The translations under genes and the position numbers were made by a program. Below, one piece after another: positions 1-10,324 of a stretch of DNA of 40,266 nt (positions are counted from its first letter, which is position 1; each line of letters begins with the position of its first letter). A model generated the notes under the pieces. It did no database searches and had not been told where the DNA came from. It saw only the letters and a program-made list of their open reading frames with translations. This DNA comes from Streptomyces olivaceus. GTDB lineage: Bacteria > Actinomycetota > Actinomycetes > Streptomycetales > Streptomycetaceae. Where the stretch lies: positions 1 through 40,266 of the forward strand of contig NZ_JOFH01000045.1 of assembly GCF_000721235.1 (NCBI RefSeq), read 5' to 3'.

Positions 1-270
1 TCGCAGGCCCCCGCCCGCCCCGCAGCCCCGGGCCCCGGCGCGGCGGGCCGCCATGCGGACGGTTCCGGCGTGGCTCAGCCGTGGCGTGGTATGCGTGAGG
101 GGAGCAAGTGGACAGGAAAGACGGAGCCGGGTGCCGAGGCCACAAAACGGGTGAGCGTACCCACCCCCGTTGAGAGCCATGCGCCGAGCGGCCAACTTTC
201 TTCCCCTGAGGGGCTGAAATTTTGTTGATCGAGGGACAGTTGGCCACCCCGGCGTCCTACCCTTCAGAGG
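1..270. other. Upstream non-coding region with inverted repeats
   Basis: I cannot support a gene here. The first 60 bases are very GC-rich, and the only reading (minus strand from 54) is a low-complexity Ala/Gly/Arg string. A short hairpin CCCC-TGA-GGGG at 203-213 is followed by a T-rich stretch and could be a weak terminator or a leader structure. GGCCAACT at 190-197 is inversely repeated as AGTTGGCC at 238-245 around it. These lie just before the amidohydrolase start, so they may be regulatory. This is inference only. Confidence 0.35.
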
Positions 271-1521
271 GTGAACGTGTTGATGTCCCCAGAGTCCGAG
301 GCCGACACTCCCGGTGAACCCGCCCTGCCCGGCACCTTGCCCGAGGCGCTGCGCGCGGAGCTCGTGGCCTTCCGCCGCGACCTCCACATGCACCCCGAGC
401 TGGGCAACCAGGAGTTCCGCACCACCGCCGCGATCAAGGAACGGCTGGAGCGGGCCGGCCTGAAGCCGCGCGTGCTTCCCATCGGAACGGGGCTCGTCTG
501 CGACATCGGCACCGGCACCGACTCGGGCCAGTGGTCCGGCGGACCGCGGATGCTCGCCCTGCGGGCCGACATCGACGCCCTGCCCATCCCCGACACCAAG
601 AGCGAGTGCGCGTACCGCTCGCGGGTGCCGGACCGCGCCCACGCCTGCGGGCACGACGTGCACACCACCGCCGTCCTCGGCGCCGGCCTCGTCCTCGCCG
701 CCCTGCACGAGCAGGGCCTGCTGCCCCGGCCCGTGCGGCTGGTCTTCCAGCCCGCCGAGGAGGTGCTGCCCGGCGGCGCCGCCGACGCCATCGAGGGCGG
801 CGCGCTCGACGGGGTGCGCCGCATCCTCGCCGTGCACTGCGACCCCCGGGTGGACGCCGGGCGGATCGGGCTGCGGGTCGGTCCCATCACCTCCGCCTGC
901 GACCGGCTGGAGATCGCCCTCGACGGCCCCGGCGGCCACACCGCCCGCCCGCACCTCACCACCGACCTGGTCACCGCCGCCGCCCGCGTGGTCACCGACG
1001 TGCCCCCGCTCGTCGCCCGGCGCGTGGACAGCCGCAGCGGGCTCGCCCTGACCTGGGGCCGCGTCGAGTCCGGGCACGCCCCGAACGTCATCCCGCAGCA
1101 CGCGGAACTCGCCGGGACGGTGCGCTGCCTCGACCTCGACTCCTGGCGGCAGGCGCCCGACCTGGTGGTGGGTGCCATCGACGAGATCGCCAACCTGTAC
1201 CGGGCCAAGTCCGAGATCACCTACGTCCGCGGCGTCCCCCCGGTCGTCAACGAGGTCACCAGCACCGAACTCCTCCAGGCCGCGATGGTCGCCCGGCGCG
1301 GCACCGACGCCGTCGAGGGCACCGAGCAGAGCCTCGGCGGTGAGGACTTCTCCTGGTACCTGGAGCACGTGCCCGGCGCCATGGCCCGCCTCGGTGTGCG
1401 CCCGCCCGGCGAGCGCACGGTCCGCGACCTGCACCAGGGCGACTTCGACGTGGACGAGCACGCGATCACCGTCGGCGTGGAGATGTTCACCGCGGCGGCC
1501 CTCATCGACGCCGTGCAGTAA
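271..1521 (+). CDS. M20-family amidohydrolase / metallopeptidase
   Basis: This is a predicted zinc-dependent hydrolase of the M20 family (amidohydrolase, hippurate- or N-acyl-amino-acid-hydrolase-like), probably cytosolic because no signal peptide is seen. The family fingerprints are present in order: HMHPEL near residue 39, ACGHDVH at 125-131, QPAEE at 160-164 and GGEDFSWYL near 353. The length of about 416 residues is normal. The start is ambiguous. GTG at 271 directly abuts the AGAGG at 266-270, so GTG 277 or ATG 283 is better spaced and likelier to be used. It is transcribed in the same direction as the following nucleoside transporter, but 229 bases separate them and that transporter has its own regulatory site, so a shared operon is unlikely. 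The true substrate cannot be told from sequence; removal of an N-acyl group from an amino acid or peptide is typical. Confidence 0.88.
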   Translation: MNVLMSPESEADTPGEPALPGTLPEALRAELVAFRRDLHMHPELGNQEFRTTAAIKERLERAGLKPRVLPIGTGLVCDIGTGTDSGQWSGGPRMLALRADIDALPIPDTKSECAYRSRVPDRAHACGHDVHTTAVLGAGLVLAALHEQGLLPRPVRLVFQPAEEVLPGGAADAIEGGALDGVRRILAVHCDPRVDAGRIGLRVGPITSACDRLEIALDGPGGHTARPHLTTDLVTAAARVVTDVPPLVARRVDSRSGLALTWGRVESGHAPNVIPQHAELAGTVRCLDLDSWRQAPDLVVGAIDEIANLYRAKSEITYVRGVPPVVNEVTSTELLQAAMVARRGTDAVEGTEQSLGGEDFSWYLEHVPGAMARLGVRPPGERTVRDLHQGDFDVDEHAITVGVEMFTAAALIDAVQ

Positions 1522-1684
1522 CCGCCCCGGGCGGCGCCGGCCGCTTCCTCGCACCCGCCGCGGCCCCGGCCGCGGCGGGCCGCGCATCCCTTTCGCTCCC
1601 CTTCGAAACGATGGTTCACAAGGGCGTAACCGGCCATCGGCACGAATGCATAACGGCCCCGCACGACCCCGTTCCCAAGGGTTT

Positions 1685-1696
1685 CTACGCGCGTTA
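1685..1696. promoter_or_regulatory. Nucleoside-regulon operator candidate, copy 1 (CTACGCGCGTTA)
   Basis: This is one of five copies of the palindrome CTACGCGCGTAG/CTACGCGCGTTA in the window. It lies 54 bases upstream of the first BMP lipoprotein start. The right half reads TTA instead of TAG, exactly as in copy 2, and both are followed by AT. The core ACGCGCGT is a perfect palindrome. The operator role is inferred from recurrence next to functionally related genes; the binding protein is unknown. Confidence 0.72.
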
Positions 1697-1750
1697 ATGT
1701 GCGCCGAACCGAGCGCCCGCTGCGGGGCTTTGGAGAATGGGGAACTTCGG

Positions 1751-2791
1751 ATGCGTCGGACATCGAGACTGGCCCGCGTCGCGGTGGGGGCCGCGTCGCT
1801 CGCACTCGCCGCCACGGCCTGCGGCGGCACCAGCGGCGAAAGCGGCGACGGCGACGACACCAAGGGCCTCGCCATCGCCTACGACGTCGGCGGCAAGGGC
1901 GACCAGTCCTTCAACGACGCCGCCTACACCGGCCTCCAGCGGGCCCAGAAGGAGTTCGGCTACAAGACCGCCGACATCGAGCCCACCGACGGCGAGACCG
2001 ACGCCGACAAGGAACAGCGCCTGACCTCCCTGGCCAAGCAGGGCTACGACCCGGTCATCGGCGTCGGCTTCGCCTACGCCCCGGCCATGCAGGCCGTGGT
2101 GGCCGAGTTCCCGGACACCACCTTCGGCATCGTCGACTCCGTGGTCGAGGGCGACAACGTGGCCTCCCTGGTCTTCGCCGAGAACGAGGCGTCCTACCTC
2201 GCGGGTGTGACCGCCGCCAAGGCCACCAAGACCAAGACGGTCGGTTTTGTGGGCGGTGTGGACAACCCGCTGATCCACAAGTTCGAGGCCGGCTTCACGC
2301 AGGGCGTCAAGGACACCGACCCGAAGGTCAAGGTCCTCTCGCAGTACCTCACCCAGACCGCGGAGGAGGGCGGCTTCTCCAGCCCGGACAAGGGCCGCGC
2401 CGCCGCCGAGGGCCAGATCGAGAAGAAGGCCGACGTCGTCTACCAGGCGGCGGGCCTCAGCGGCCAGGGTGTGATCGAGGCCGCCGCGAAGGCGAAGGTC
2501 TGGGCGATCGGCGTCGACTCCGACCAGTACAAGCAGGAAGCGCTCGCGGCGTACAAGGACTCCATCCTGACCTCCGCGCTCAAGGACATCGACGGCGCGG
2601 TCTTCGCCCTGGCCCAGTCGGTCGAGGACGGCAAGCCGCTGACCGGCACCAAGACCTTCGACCTGAAGTCCGACGGCGTGGGCCTGTCCGACAGCAACCC
2701 GAAGTTCGCCAAGGTGCCGGGCGCCGAGGACGCCGTCGAGAAGGCCAAGGCGGGCATCGTCGACGGCACCATCAAGGTGAAGACGGAGTAG
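1751..2791 (+). CDS. BMP-family nucleoside-binding lipoprotein (first of tandem pair)
   Basis: This is the extracytoplasmic solute-binding lipoprotein of a BMP/PnrA-type ABC importer. This family binds purine and other nucleosides and delivers them to the permease pair encoded downstream. The N-terminus is a classic Streptomyces lipoprotein signal: basic MRRTSRLAR, a hydrophobic run, then a lipobox ending in Cys24 followed by GGTSG. The mature part carries the family segments IAYDVGGKGDQSFND, FVGGVDNPLIHKF and IGVDSDQYKQE. The ATG at 1751 was chosen because it gives the complete signal peptide; GGAG and GGGGA lie just upstream. At 346 residues it has normal family length. It is closely similar to the next gene, by eye well over two thirds identical, and the two share promoter-region sequence, so they arose by tandem duplication. 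A strong hairpin follows it, suggesting it can be transcribed as its own unit. Confidence 0.93.
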   Translation: MRRTSRLARVAVGAASLALAATACGGTSGESGDGDDTKGLAIAYDVGGKGDQSFNDAAYTGLQRAQKEFGYKTADIEPTDGETDADKEQRLTSLAKQGYDPVIGVGFAYAPAMQAVVAEFPDTTFGIVDSVVEGDNVASLVFAENEASYLAGVTAAKATKTKTVGFVGGVDNPLIHKFEAGFTQGVKDTDPKVKVLSQYLTQTAEEGGFSSPDKGRAAAEGQIEKKADVVYQAAGLSGQGVIEAAAKAKVWAIGVDSDQYKQEALAAYKDSILTSALKDIDGAVFALAQSVEDGKPLTGTKTFDLKSDGVGLSDSNPKFAKVPGAEDAVEKAKAGIVDGTIKVKTE

Positions 2792-2800
2792 GGCCAGGAT

Positions 2801-2860
2801 GGGACACTCCGTCCCGCGCGACACGCCGTCCACACGGCGTGTCGCGCGGGACGAAGTGCC
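2801..2860 (+). terminator. Strong hairpin terminator between the two BMP lipoprotein genes
   Basis: The arms 2810-2829 and 2834-2853 are perfect inverted repeats of 20 bases with a 4-base loop (CCAC). The stem extends imperfectly outwards (GGGACACT against AGTGCCC). No T-run follows, which is usual for Streptomyces terminators. It begins about 20 bases after the stop codon of the first lipoprotein gene, so termination or 3'-end stabilisation of that transcript is the likely role. Confidence 0.8.
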
Positions 2861-2998
2861 CAATCGTCCCCCGCACCCGACCCCCGGGCGTCACCCTCCG
2901 CCACCTTCCGTTCGCGCCCGGCAAGCCTTTCGGGCCCGTCCGCACCGCCTTGCTCACGGCCCTATAACAAGGTGGACAGAAGGGGTTTTCAGGCAGGT

Positions 2999-3010
2999 CT
3001 ACGCGCGTTA
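2999..3010. promoter_or_regulatory. Nucleoside-regulon operator candidate, copy 2 (CTACGCGCGTTA)
   Basis: It is identical over 12 bases to copy 1, with AAT/ATC-like flanks and a similar TGCG-CGAA context on its right. It sits 65 bases before the second BMP lipoprotein start. The matching flanks show that promoter and operator were duplicated along with the gene. The operator role is inferred. Confidence 0.72.
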
Positions 3011-3075
3011 ATCTGCGGCGAAGCCAGCGCCGCAGCCGAACCGTCCCCGGCGCTTGTACGACAGGAGCACCAGAC

Positions 3076-4119
3076 ATGCGCCGGATTTCCCGGATCACGG
3101 TCGCAGGCGCAGCGACCGCCTCCCTGGCCCTCGCCCTCTCCGCCTGCGGTGGCACCTCGACCTCCTCCGGGTCGGACGACGGCGACAAGGGTCTCGCCAT
3201 CGCCTACGACGTCGGCGGCAAGGGCGACCAGTCCTTCAACGACGCCGCGTACGCCGGTCTGGAGAAGGCCAAGAAGGAGTTCGGCTACGAGACGGCCGAC
3301 ATCGAGCCCACCGACGGCGAGACCAACGCCGACAAGGAGCAGCGGCTCGTGTCGCTGGCCAAGCAGGGCTACAACCCGGTCGTCGGGGTCGGCTACGCCT
3401 ACGCCGCGCCGCTGAAGGCCGCCGCGGAGCGCTACCCGGACACCACCTTCGGCATCGTCGACGACGCCACCATCGAGGCGAAGAACGTGGCCGACCTCGT
3501 CTACAACGAGGAGCAGGCCTCCTACCTCGCCGGAGTCGCCGCCGCCAAGAGCACCAAGACCAAGACGGTCGGATTCGTGGGCGGTGTGGACAACCCGCTG
3601 ATCCACAAGTTCCAGGCCGGCTACGAGCAGGGCGTCAAGGAGACCGACCCGAAGGTCAAGGTCGTCGCCCAGTACCTCACGCAGACCGCGGAGGAGGGCG
3701 GCTTCGCCAGCCCCGACAAGGGCAAGACCGCCGCCGAGGGCCAGATCGAGAAGAAGGCCGACGTGGTCTACGCGGCCGCCGGCCTCTCCGGCCAGGGCGT
3801 GATCGAGGCCGCCGCCGCCAACAAGGTCTGGGCGATCGGGGTCGACTCCGACCAGTACAAGCAGGAGGCCCTCGCCAAGTACAAGGACTCCATCCTGACT
3901 TCGGCCACGAAGGACGTCGCGTCGGCGGTGTACAGCCTCGCGAAGTCGGTCGAGGACGGCAAGCCCGAGACCGGTATCGTTCGGGGCGATCTGAAGTCCG
4001 GCGAGGTCGGCCTCTCGAACTCCAACCCGAAGTTCGCGGACGACGCCGAGCTCCAGGCAGCCATCAAGACGGCCAAGGAGAAGATCATCAGCGGCGAGAT
4101 CAAGGTCAAGAGCAGCTGA
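3076..4119 (+). CDS. BMP-family nucleoside-binding lipoprotein (second of tandem pair)
   Basis: This is the paralogue of the preceding gene and also a BMP/PnrA-type substrate-binding lipoprotein for an ABC nucleoside importer. The signal peptide MRRISRITVAG... ends in the lipobox LSAC with Cys24. The mature protein repeats the family segments (IAYDVGGKGDQSFND, VGGVDNPLIHKF, AIGVDSDQYKQE). AGGAG at 3062-3066 is well placed for the ATG. Most differences from the first copy lie in the linker after the lipid Cys, in the segment around the ligand-pocket residues YAYAAP/FAYAPA, and at the C-terminus. Two copies could therefore have divergent nucleoside preference or simply raise dosage; this cannot be decided from sequence. 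Its spacing and a following hairpin separate it from the ABC ATPase gene. Confidence 0.93.
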   Translation: MRRISRITVAGAATASLALALSACGGTSTSSGSDDGDKGLAIAYDVGGKGDQSFNDAAYAGLEKAKKEFGYETADIEPTDGETNADKEQRLVSLAKQGYNPVVGVGYAYAAPLKAAAERYPDTTFGIVDDATIEAKNVADLVYNEEQASYLAGVAAAKSTKTKTVGFVGGVDNPLIHKFQAGYEQGVKETDPKVKVVAQYLTQTAEEGGFASPDKGKTAAEGQIEKKADVVYAAAGLSGQGVIEAAAANKVWAIGVDSDQYKQEALAKYKDSILTSATKDVASAVYSLAKSVEDGKPETGIVRGDLKSGEVGLSNSNPKFADDAELQAAIKTAKEKIISGEIKVKSS

Positions 4120-4173
4120 GCAGTACCAGCACCACCTCGAACTGCGTGTAACCGCGCCGGTTGCGCCGCTCGG

Positions 4174-4215
4174 CGGGGTACGGAGAGGAGCCTGCGGGTT
4201 CCTCCTCGTACCCCG
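4174..4215 (+). terminator. Intercistronic hairpin between lipoprotein and ATPase genes
   Basis: CGGGGTACG (4174-4182) pairs with CGTACCCCG (4207-4215), and GAGGAG (4185-4190) pairs with CTCCTC (4202-4207) inside a small bulge. In ABC operons such a structure commonly lets more binding protein than membrane complex be made. Whether it terminates fully is unknown; the ATPase gene has its own operator downstream of it. Confidence 0.65.
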
Positions 4216-4257
4216 TCGTGTCGATGTGCCGCCGCCGCTTGAGATGCCGTAGGGGCG

Positions 4258-4269
4258 CTACGCGCGTAG
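4258..4269. promoter_or_regulatory. Nucleoside-regulon operator candidate, copy 3 (CTACGCGCGTAG)
   Basis: This is a perfect 12-bp palindrome located after the intercistronic hairpin and 28 bases before the likely ATC start of the ABC ATPase gene. It suggests that ATPase-permease-cdd-deoA form an independently regulated transcription unit. The role is inferred from the five-fold recurrence. Confidence 0.75.
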
Positions 4270-4297
4270 AAGGCCCCCGTCCCCAGGAGAGTGCGCC

Positions 4298-6135
<1,838 letters not shown>

Positions 6136-6136
<1 letters not shown>

Positions 6137-7260
6137 TGAAGAAGTTCGACAAGGAGCGCGTGCTCCTCGCGGTGGCCGGACCGGTCATCGCGCTCGCCGT
6201 GGCCTTCGTGCTCAGCGCGATCGTCCTGATCGCCTCGGGCAAGAACCCGGTCGAACCGTTCGCCCTGATGTTCGAGCAGGCCGGGTTCTCCGACATCCAG
6301 GTCCTGATCGTCAACCAGGCGTCGATGTACTACATCGCCGCCCTCGCGGTGGCCATCGGCTTCCGGATGAACCTCTTCAACATCGGCGTCGACGGCCAGT
6401 ACCAGCTCGCCGCCATGATGGCCGCGATCGTCGGCGCGCACGCCAACCTGCCGGCCGCCCTGCAGATCCCGCTGCTCCTGCTGACCGCGGCCCTCACCGG
6501 CGCCTTCTGGTCCGGCATCGCCGGTGTCCTGAAGATCACCCGCGGGGTCAGCGAGGTCGTCGCGACGATCATGCTCAACTCCATCGCCACCGCCGTCATC
6601 GGCTACCTGTGGCTGCCCGACGTCTTCGGCGTCAAGATCGGCAACAACAACACCACCGGCGAGATGCACGAATCCGGCTGGGTCCCCGGCATCGACATGG
6701 GCGCGGCCGGCGAGATCTACGGACTGGTGATCCTCGCCGTCGTCCTCGGCATCGGCTACTGGCTCGTCCTCAACCGCACCCGCTTCGGCTTCGACCTGCG
6801 CGCCTCCGGCGCCTCCGAGTCCGCCGCCGCGGCCAGCGGCGTCAGCCCCAAGCGGATGGTGCTCACCGCGATGCTGCTCTCCGGCGGTCTCGCCGGACTC
6901 GCGGGCCTGCCCATCCTGCTCGGCGACACCCACACCTACAGCCTCAACTTCCCCACCGGCATCGGCTTCCTCGGCATCGGCATCGCCCTGCTCGGCCGCA
7001 ACAGCCCGGTCGGCATCGCCTTCGCCGCCCTGCTGTGGGCCTGGCTCGACAAGGCCTCGCCCGAGCTGGACTTCCACGGCTACGACAAGGAGATCGCGGT
7101 CATCATGCAGGGCCTGATCGTCCTCGCGGTGGTCGTGTCCTACGAGGCCGTCCGCGAGTGGGGCCTGCGCCGCCAGCAGCGCCGGGTGGGCGCCGAGCTG
7201 GCCGCCGGACACGTCCTCGGCGCCACCGACAACACCGAGAAGGAGGTGGCCGGCCGATGA
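6136..7260 (+). CDS. ABC transporter permease, nucleoside importer subunit 1
   Basis: This is an integral membrane subunit of the BMP-type nucleoside ABC importer (BPD_transp_2 family, like YufP and RbsC). The 374-residue protein has an N-terminal anchor (VLLAVAGPVIALAVAFVL), about eight to nine further hydrophobic segments, and the family segments FRMNLFNIGVDGQYQLAAMM and LSGGLAGLAGL. Its ATG overlaps the ATPase stop by one base and its own stop overlaps the next start by four bases, so translation is coupled through the transporter. It would pair with the second permease to form a heterodimeric channel. Confidence 0.92.
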
Positions 7261-8531
7261 CCGCCCCGACCACAGCGACCGACGTCAACCAGCCGTCGCT
7301 GCAGCCCACGGCGCCGACCGGCCGCCGGATGTCCCTGCCCGTCCTGATGCTGGTCATCGCCGGCGCCCTGGCGCTGACCAGCATCGTCCGCCTCGTCACC
7401 GGCGCCAACGGCATCACCAACGTCAGCCAGATGTCCACCGCGCTCCAACTGGCCGTGCCGATCGGCCTCGCCGGTCTCGGCGGCCTCTGGGCGGAGCGCG
7501 CGGGCGTCGTCAACATCGGCCTCGAAGGCATGATGATCCTCGGCACCTGGTTCGGTGCCTGGGCCGGCTTCCAGTGGGGCCCGTGGACCGGCGTCCTCGT
7601 CGGCATCGTCGGCGGCGCGCTCGGCGGCCTGCTGCACGCCGTGGTGACGATCGCCTTCAACGTCAACCACATCGTCTCCGGCGTGGCCATCAACATCCTC
7701 GCCCTCGGCGCCACCCGCTACCTCGCGCCGCTTGCCTTCGAGGGCCACCAGGGCGGCTCCGCCAAGCAGTCCCCGCCGGTCGACTCGCTCGGCCACTTCT
7801 CGATCCCGGGCCTGTCAGGCGCCCTGGAGAGCCTCAACGACCAGCACTGGTTCTTCGTCTCCGACCTCGCCGGGCTGCTCGGCGGCCTGGTCACCGACGT
7901 CTCCTGGCTGACCCTGATCGCCGTCGCCCTGATCCCGGCCAGCTGGTACATCCTGTGGCGCACCCCGTTCGGCCTCCGTCTGCGCTCCTGCGGCGAGAAC
8001 CCGATCGCGGCCGAGTCCCTCGGCGTCAACGTCTACAAGTACAAGTACCTCGCCGTGATCATCTCCGGCGGCCTGGCCGGCCTCGGCGGCGTCTTCCTCT
8101 CCATCGTGGCCAACCCCTTCTACCTGGAGGGCCAGACCAGCGGCCGCGGCTACATCGGCCTCGCCGCGATGATCTTCGGCAACTGGATGCCCGGCGGGCT
8201 CGCCATCGGCGCCGGGCTCTTCGGCTACACCGACAGCCTCAACCTGCGCGGCGGCTCGGCCAACGTCCACGCCCTGCTGCTGCTCGGCGCGCTGCTCCTG
8301 GTCGCCGGCGCCATCTGGCTGGCCGTCCGCAAGAAGTACGTCCACGCGGTGATCACCCTGGTCGTCGGCGCCCTGGTCTTCGCCTGGTACGCCGGTACCA
8401 ACGAGGTCCCGAACCAGGTCGTCTCCGCCACGCCGTACGTCGTCACCCTCGTCGTCCTCGCCCTGTCCGCGCAACGGCTGCGGATGCCGAAGGCGGACGG
8501 CATGCCGTACCGGAAGGGGCAGGGCAAGTGA
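7257..8531 (+). CDS. ABC transporter permease, nucleoside importer subunit 2
   Basis: This is the second membrane subunit of the same importer (BPD_transp_2 family, YufQ-like), 424 residues. The start is the ATG of the ATGA overlap at 7257, with a hydrophilic lead of about 30 residues before the first membrane segment LPVLMLVIAGALALTSIV. Family hallmarks are WAERAGVVNIGLEGMMILG, FNVNHIVSGVAINILALG, SCGENPIAAESLGV and SGGLAGLGG. Its stop overlaps the GTG of the cytidine deaminase gene, placing uptake and first catabolic step in one coupled message. Confidence 0.92.
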   Translation: MTAPTTATDVNQPSLQPTAPTGRRMSLPVLMLVIAGALALTSIVRLVTGANGITNVSQMSTALQLAVPIGLAGLGGLWAERAGVVNIGLEGMMILGTWFGAWAGFQWGPWTGVLVGIVGGALGGLLHAVVTIAFNVNHIVSGVAINILALGATRYLAPLAFEGHQGGSAKQSPPVDSLGHFSIPGLSGALESLNDQHWFFVSDLAGLLGGLVTDVSWLTLIAVALIPASWYILWRTPFGLRLRSCGENPIAAESLGVNVYKYKYLAVIISGGLAGLGGVFLSIVANPFYLEGQTSGRGYIGLAAMIFGNWMPGGLAIGAGLFGYTDSLNLRGGSANVHALLLLGALLLVAGAIWLAVRKKYVHAVITLVVGALVFAWYAGTNEVPNQVVSATPYVVTLVVLALSAQRLRMPKADGMPYRKGQGK

Positions 8532-8920
8532 CCGCCGTCGACTGGGGCGCGCTGCGCACCGCCGCCCGCGAGGCGATGGCCCGCGCCTACGCCCCGTACT
8601 CCGGCTACGCCGTCGGCGCCGCCGCCCTGGTCGACGACGGCCGCACGGTCACCGGCTGCAACGTGGAGAACGCCAGCTACGGCATCGGCCTGTGCGCCGA
8701 GTGCGGGCTCGTCTCCCAGCTCCGGCTGACCGGCGGCGGCCGGCTGACGCACTTCGTCTGCGTCGACGGCGAGGGCGAGGTACTCGTCCCGTGCGGCCGC
8801 TGCCGGCAGCTGCTGTACGAGTTCGGCGGCCCGGAGATGCTCCTGGAGACTCCGGAGGGAATCCTCCCCCTCTCCCGGATGCTCCCGCAGGCCTTCGGGC
8901 CCGAGTACCTCACCAAGTAG
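8528..8920 (+). CDS. cdd: Cytidine deaminase
   Basis: It converts cytidine and deoxycytidine to uridine and deoxyuridine in the cytosol. The 130-residue protein is the short tetrameric type. The zinc site is complete: CAE at 56-58 (Cys ligand and proton-shuttling Glu) and PCGRC with Cys89 and Cys92. The substrate segment NVENASY is at 45-51. The start is a GTG at 8528 within a GTGA overlap with the permease stop, so it is translationally coupled to the nucleoside importer. It is followed after 24 bases by deoA, which handles the deoxyuridine it makes. Confidence 0.95.
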   Translation: MTAVDWGALRTAAREAMARAYAPYSGYAVGAAALVDDGRTVTGCNVENASYGIGLCAECGLVSQLRLTGGGRLTHFVCVDGEGEVLVPCGRCRQLLYEFGGPEMLLETPEGILPLSRMLPQAFGPEYLTK

Positions 8921-8932
8921 CAACTCGCGTTA
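8921..8932. promoter_or_regulatory. Degenerate operator-like site before deoA
   Basis: CAACTCGCGTTA matches CTACGCGCGTTA at 10 of 12 positions and fills half of the 24-base gap between cdd and deoA, directly before the AGGAAAG ribosome-binding site. It could be an internal weak operator or chance; it is much weaker evidence than the five exact copies. Confidence 0.3.
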
Positions 8933-8944
8933 GGAAAGCCAGAC

Positions 8945-10228
8945 ATGGCCATGGACGTCATCTCCGTCATCCGCACCAAGCGGGACCGCGGCGAGCTCAG
9001 CGGCGAGCAGATCGACTGGGTCGTCGACGCCTACACGCGCGGCGAGGTGGCCGACGAGCAGATGTCCTCGCTCGCGATGGCGATCCTGCTCAACGGCATG
9101 AACCGCGCCGAGATCGCCCGCTGGACGGCCGCGATGATCGCCTCGGGCGAGCGCATGGACTTCTCGTCCCTGTCCCGCCCGACCGCGGACAAGCACTCCA
9201 CCGGCGGCGTCGGCGACAAGATCACCCTGCCGCTGGCGCCCCTGGTGGCGGCCTGCGGCGCGGCCGTCCCGCAGCTCTCCGGCCGCGGCCTCGGCCACAC
9301 CGGCGGCACCCTGGACAAGCTGGAGTCGATCCCGGGCTGGCGCGCGCTCCTGTCCAACGAGGAGATGCTGGACGTCCTGGACACCACCGGCGCGGTGATC
9401 TGCGCGGCGGGCGACGGCCTGGCGCCCGCCGACAAGAAGCTCTACGCCCTGCGCGACGTGACCGGCACGGTCGAGGCGATCCCGCTGATCGCCTCCTCCA
9501 TCATGTCCAAGAAGATCGCCGAGGGCACCGGCTCGCTGGTCCTGGACGTGAAGGTGGGCTCCGGCGCCTTCATGAAGACCATCGAGGACGCGCGGGAGCT
9601 GGCCTCCACGATGGTCGGCCTCGGCACCGACCACGGCGTGCGGACGGTCGCCCTCCTCACCGACATGGCCACTCCGCTGGGCCTGACGGCGGGCAACGCC
9701 CTGGAGGTCCGCGAGTCCGTCGAGGTCCTGGCGGGCGGCGGCCCGGCCGACGTGGTCGAGCTGACCCTCGCCCTGGCCCGCGAGATGCTCGACGCCGCGG
9801 GCCTGAAGGACGCCGACCCGGCGAAGGCCCTCGCCGACGGCTCCGCCATGGACGTGTGGCGCCGCATGATCGCGGCCCAGGGCGGCGACCCGGACGCGCA
9901 GCTGCCCACGTCGAAGGAGCAGCACGTCGTCAAGGCGCCCTCCTCCGGCGTCCTGACCCGCCTCGACGCCTACGACATCGGCGTCGCCGCCTGGCGCCTG
10001 GGCGGGGGCCGCGCCCGCAAGGAGGACCCGGTGCAGGCCGCCGCGGGCGTCGAGCTGCACGCCAGGCCGGGCGACACCGTCACCGCCGGCCAGCCCCTCC
10101 TCACCCTCCACACGGACACCCCGGACCGCTTCGCGTACGCCCTCGCGGCGGTGGAGGGCGCGTACGACGTGGCGCCGGCGGGCACAGCCTTCACGGCGTC
10201 GCCGGTGGTGCGGGAACGTATCGCCTGA
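8945..10228 (+). CDS. deoA: Thymidine phosphorylase
   Basis: It phosphorolyses thymidine or deoxyuridine to free base and 2-deoxyribose 1-phosphate, feeding the mutase and deoC route. The 427-residue protein has the family phosphate-binding signature KHSTGGVGDK at 83-92, the pocket segments SGRGLGHTGGTLDKLE and SSIMSKKIAEG, and a C-terminal domain with AYDIGVAAWRLGGGR. AGGAAAG sits six bases before the ATG at 8945; an in-frame ATG two codons on is possible. It is the last gene of the importer-cdd-deoA unit. A pyrimidine-nucleoside phosphorylase with wider specificity is an alternative, since the families are close, but the arrangement and length fit DeoA. Confidence 0.94.
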   Translation: MAMDVISVIRTKRDRGELSGEQIDWVVDAYTRGEVADEQMSSLAMAILLNGMNRAEIARWTAAMIASGERMDFSSLSRPTADKHSTGGVGDKITLPLAPLVAACGAAVPQLSGRGLGHTGGTLDKLESIPGWRALLSNEEMLDVLDTTGAVICAAGDGLAPADKKLYALRDVTGTVEAIPLIASSIMSKKIAEGTGSLVLDVKVGSGAFMKTIEDARELASTMVGLGTDHGVRTVALLTDMATPLGLTAGNALEVRESVEVLAGGGPADVVELTLALAREMLDAAGLKDADPAKALADGSAMDVWRRMIAAQGGDPDAQLPTSKEQHVVKAPSSGVLTRLDAYDIGVAAWRLGGGRARKEDPVQAAAGVELHARPGDTVTAGQPLLTLHTDTPDRFAYALAAVEGAYDVAPAGTAFTASPVVRERIA

Positions 10229-10250
10229 CCTGCAGTTTCCCCATCTGGGT

Positions 10251-10284
10251 GAACGGGATCGGTAGACCAGTACCGGTCCCGTTC
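10251..10284 (+). terminator. Hairpin terminator after deoA
   Basis: GAACGGGATCGGTA (10251-10264) and TACCGGTCCCGTTC (10271-10284) form a 14-bp stem with a single U-G wobble around a 6-base loop. It lies 23 bases after the deoA stop and would end the importer-cdd-deoA transcript. Confidence 0.75.
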
Positions 10285-10324
10285 GGCATGCTGGGATCGG
10301 TGACGCACCGATAGGAGAACCGCC

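Noticed and set aside
264..1220. Long minus-strand open frame opposite the amidohydrolase gene
   Set aside because: Ser/Arg/Pro-rich translation typical of antisense reading in high-GC DNA; the plus-strand protein has complete M20 motifs.
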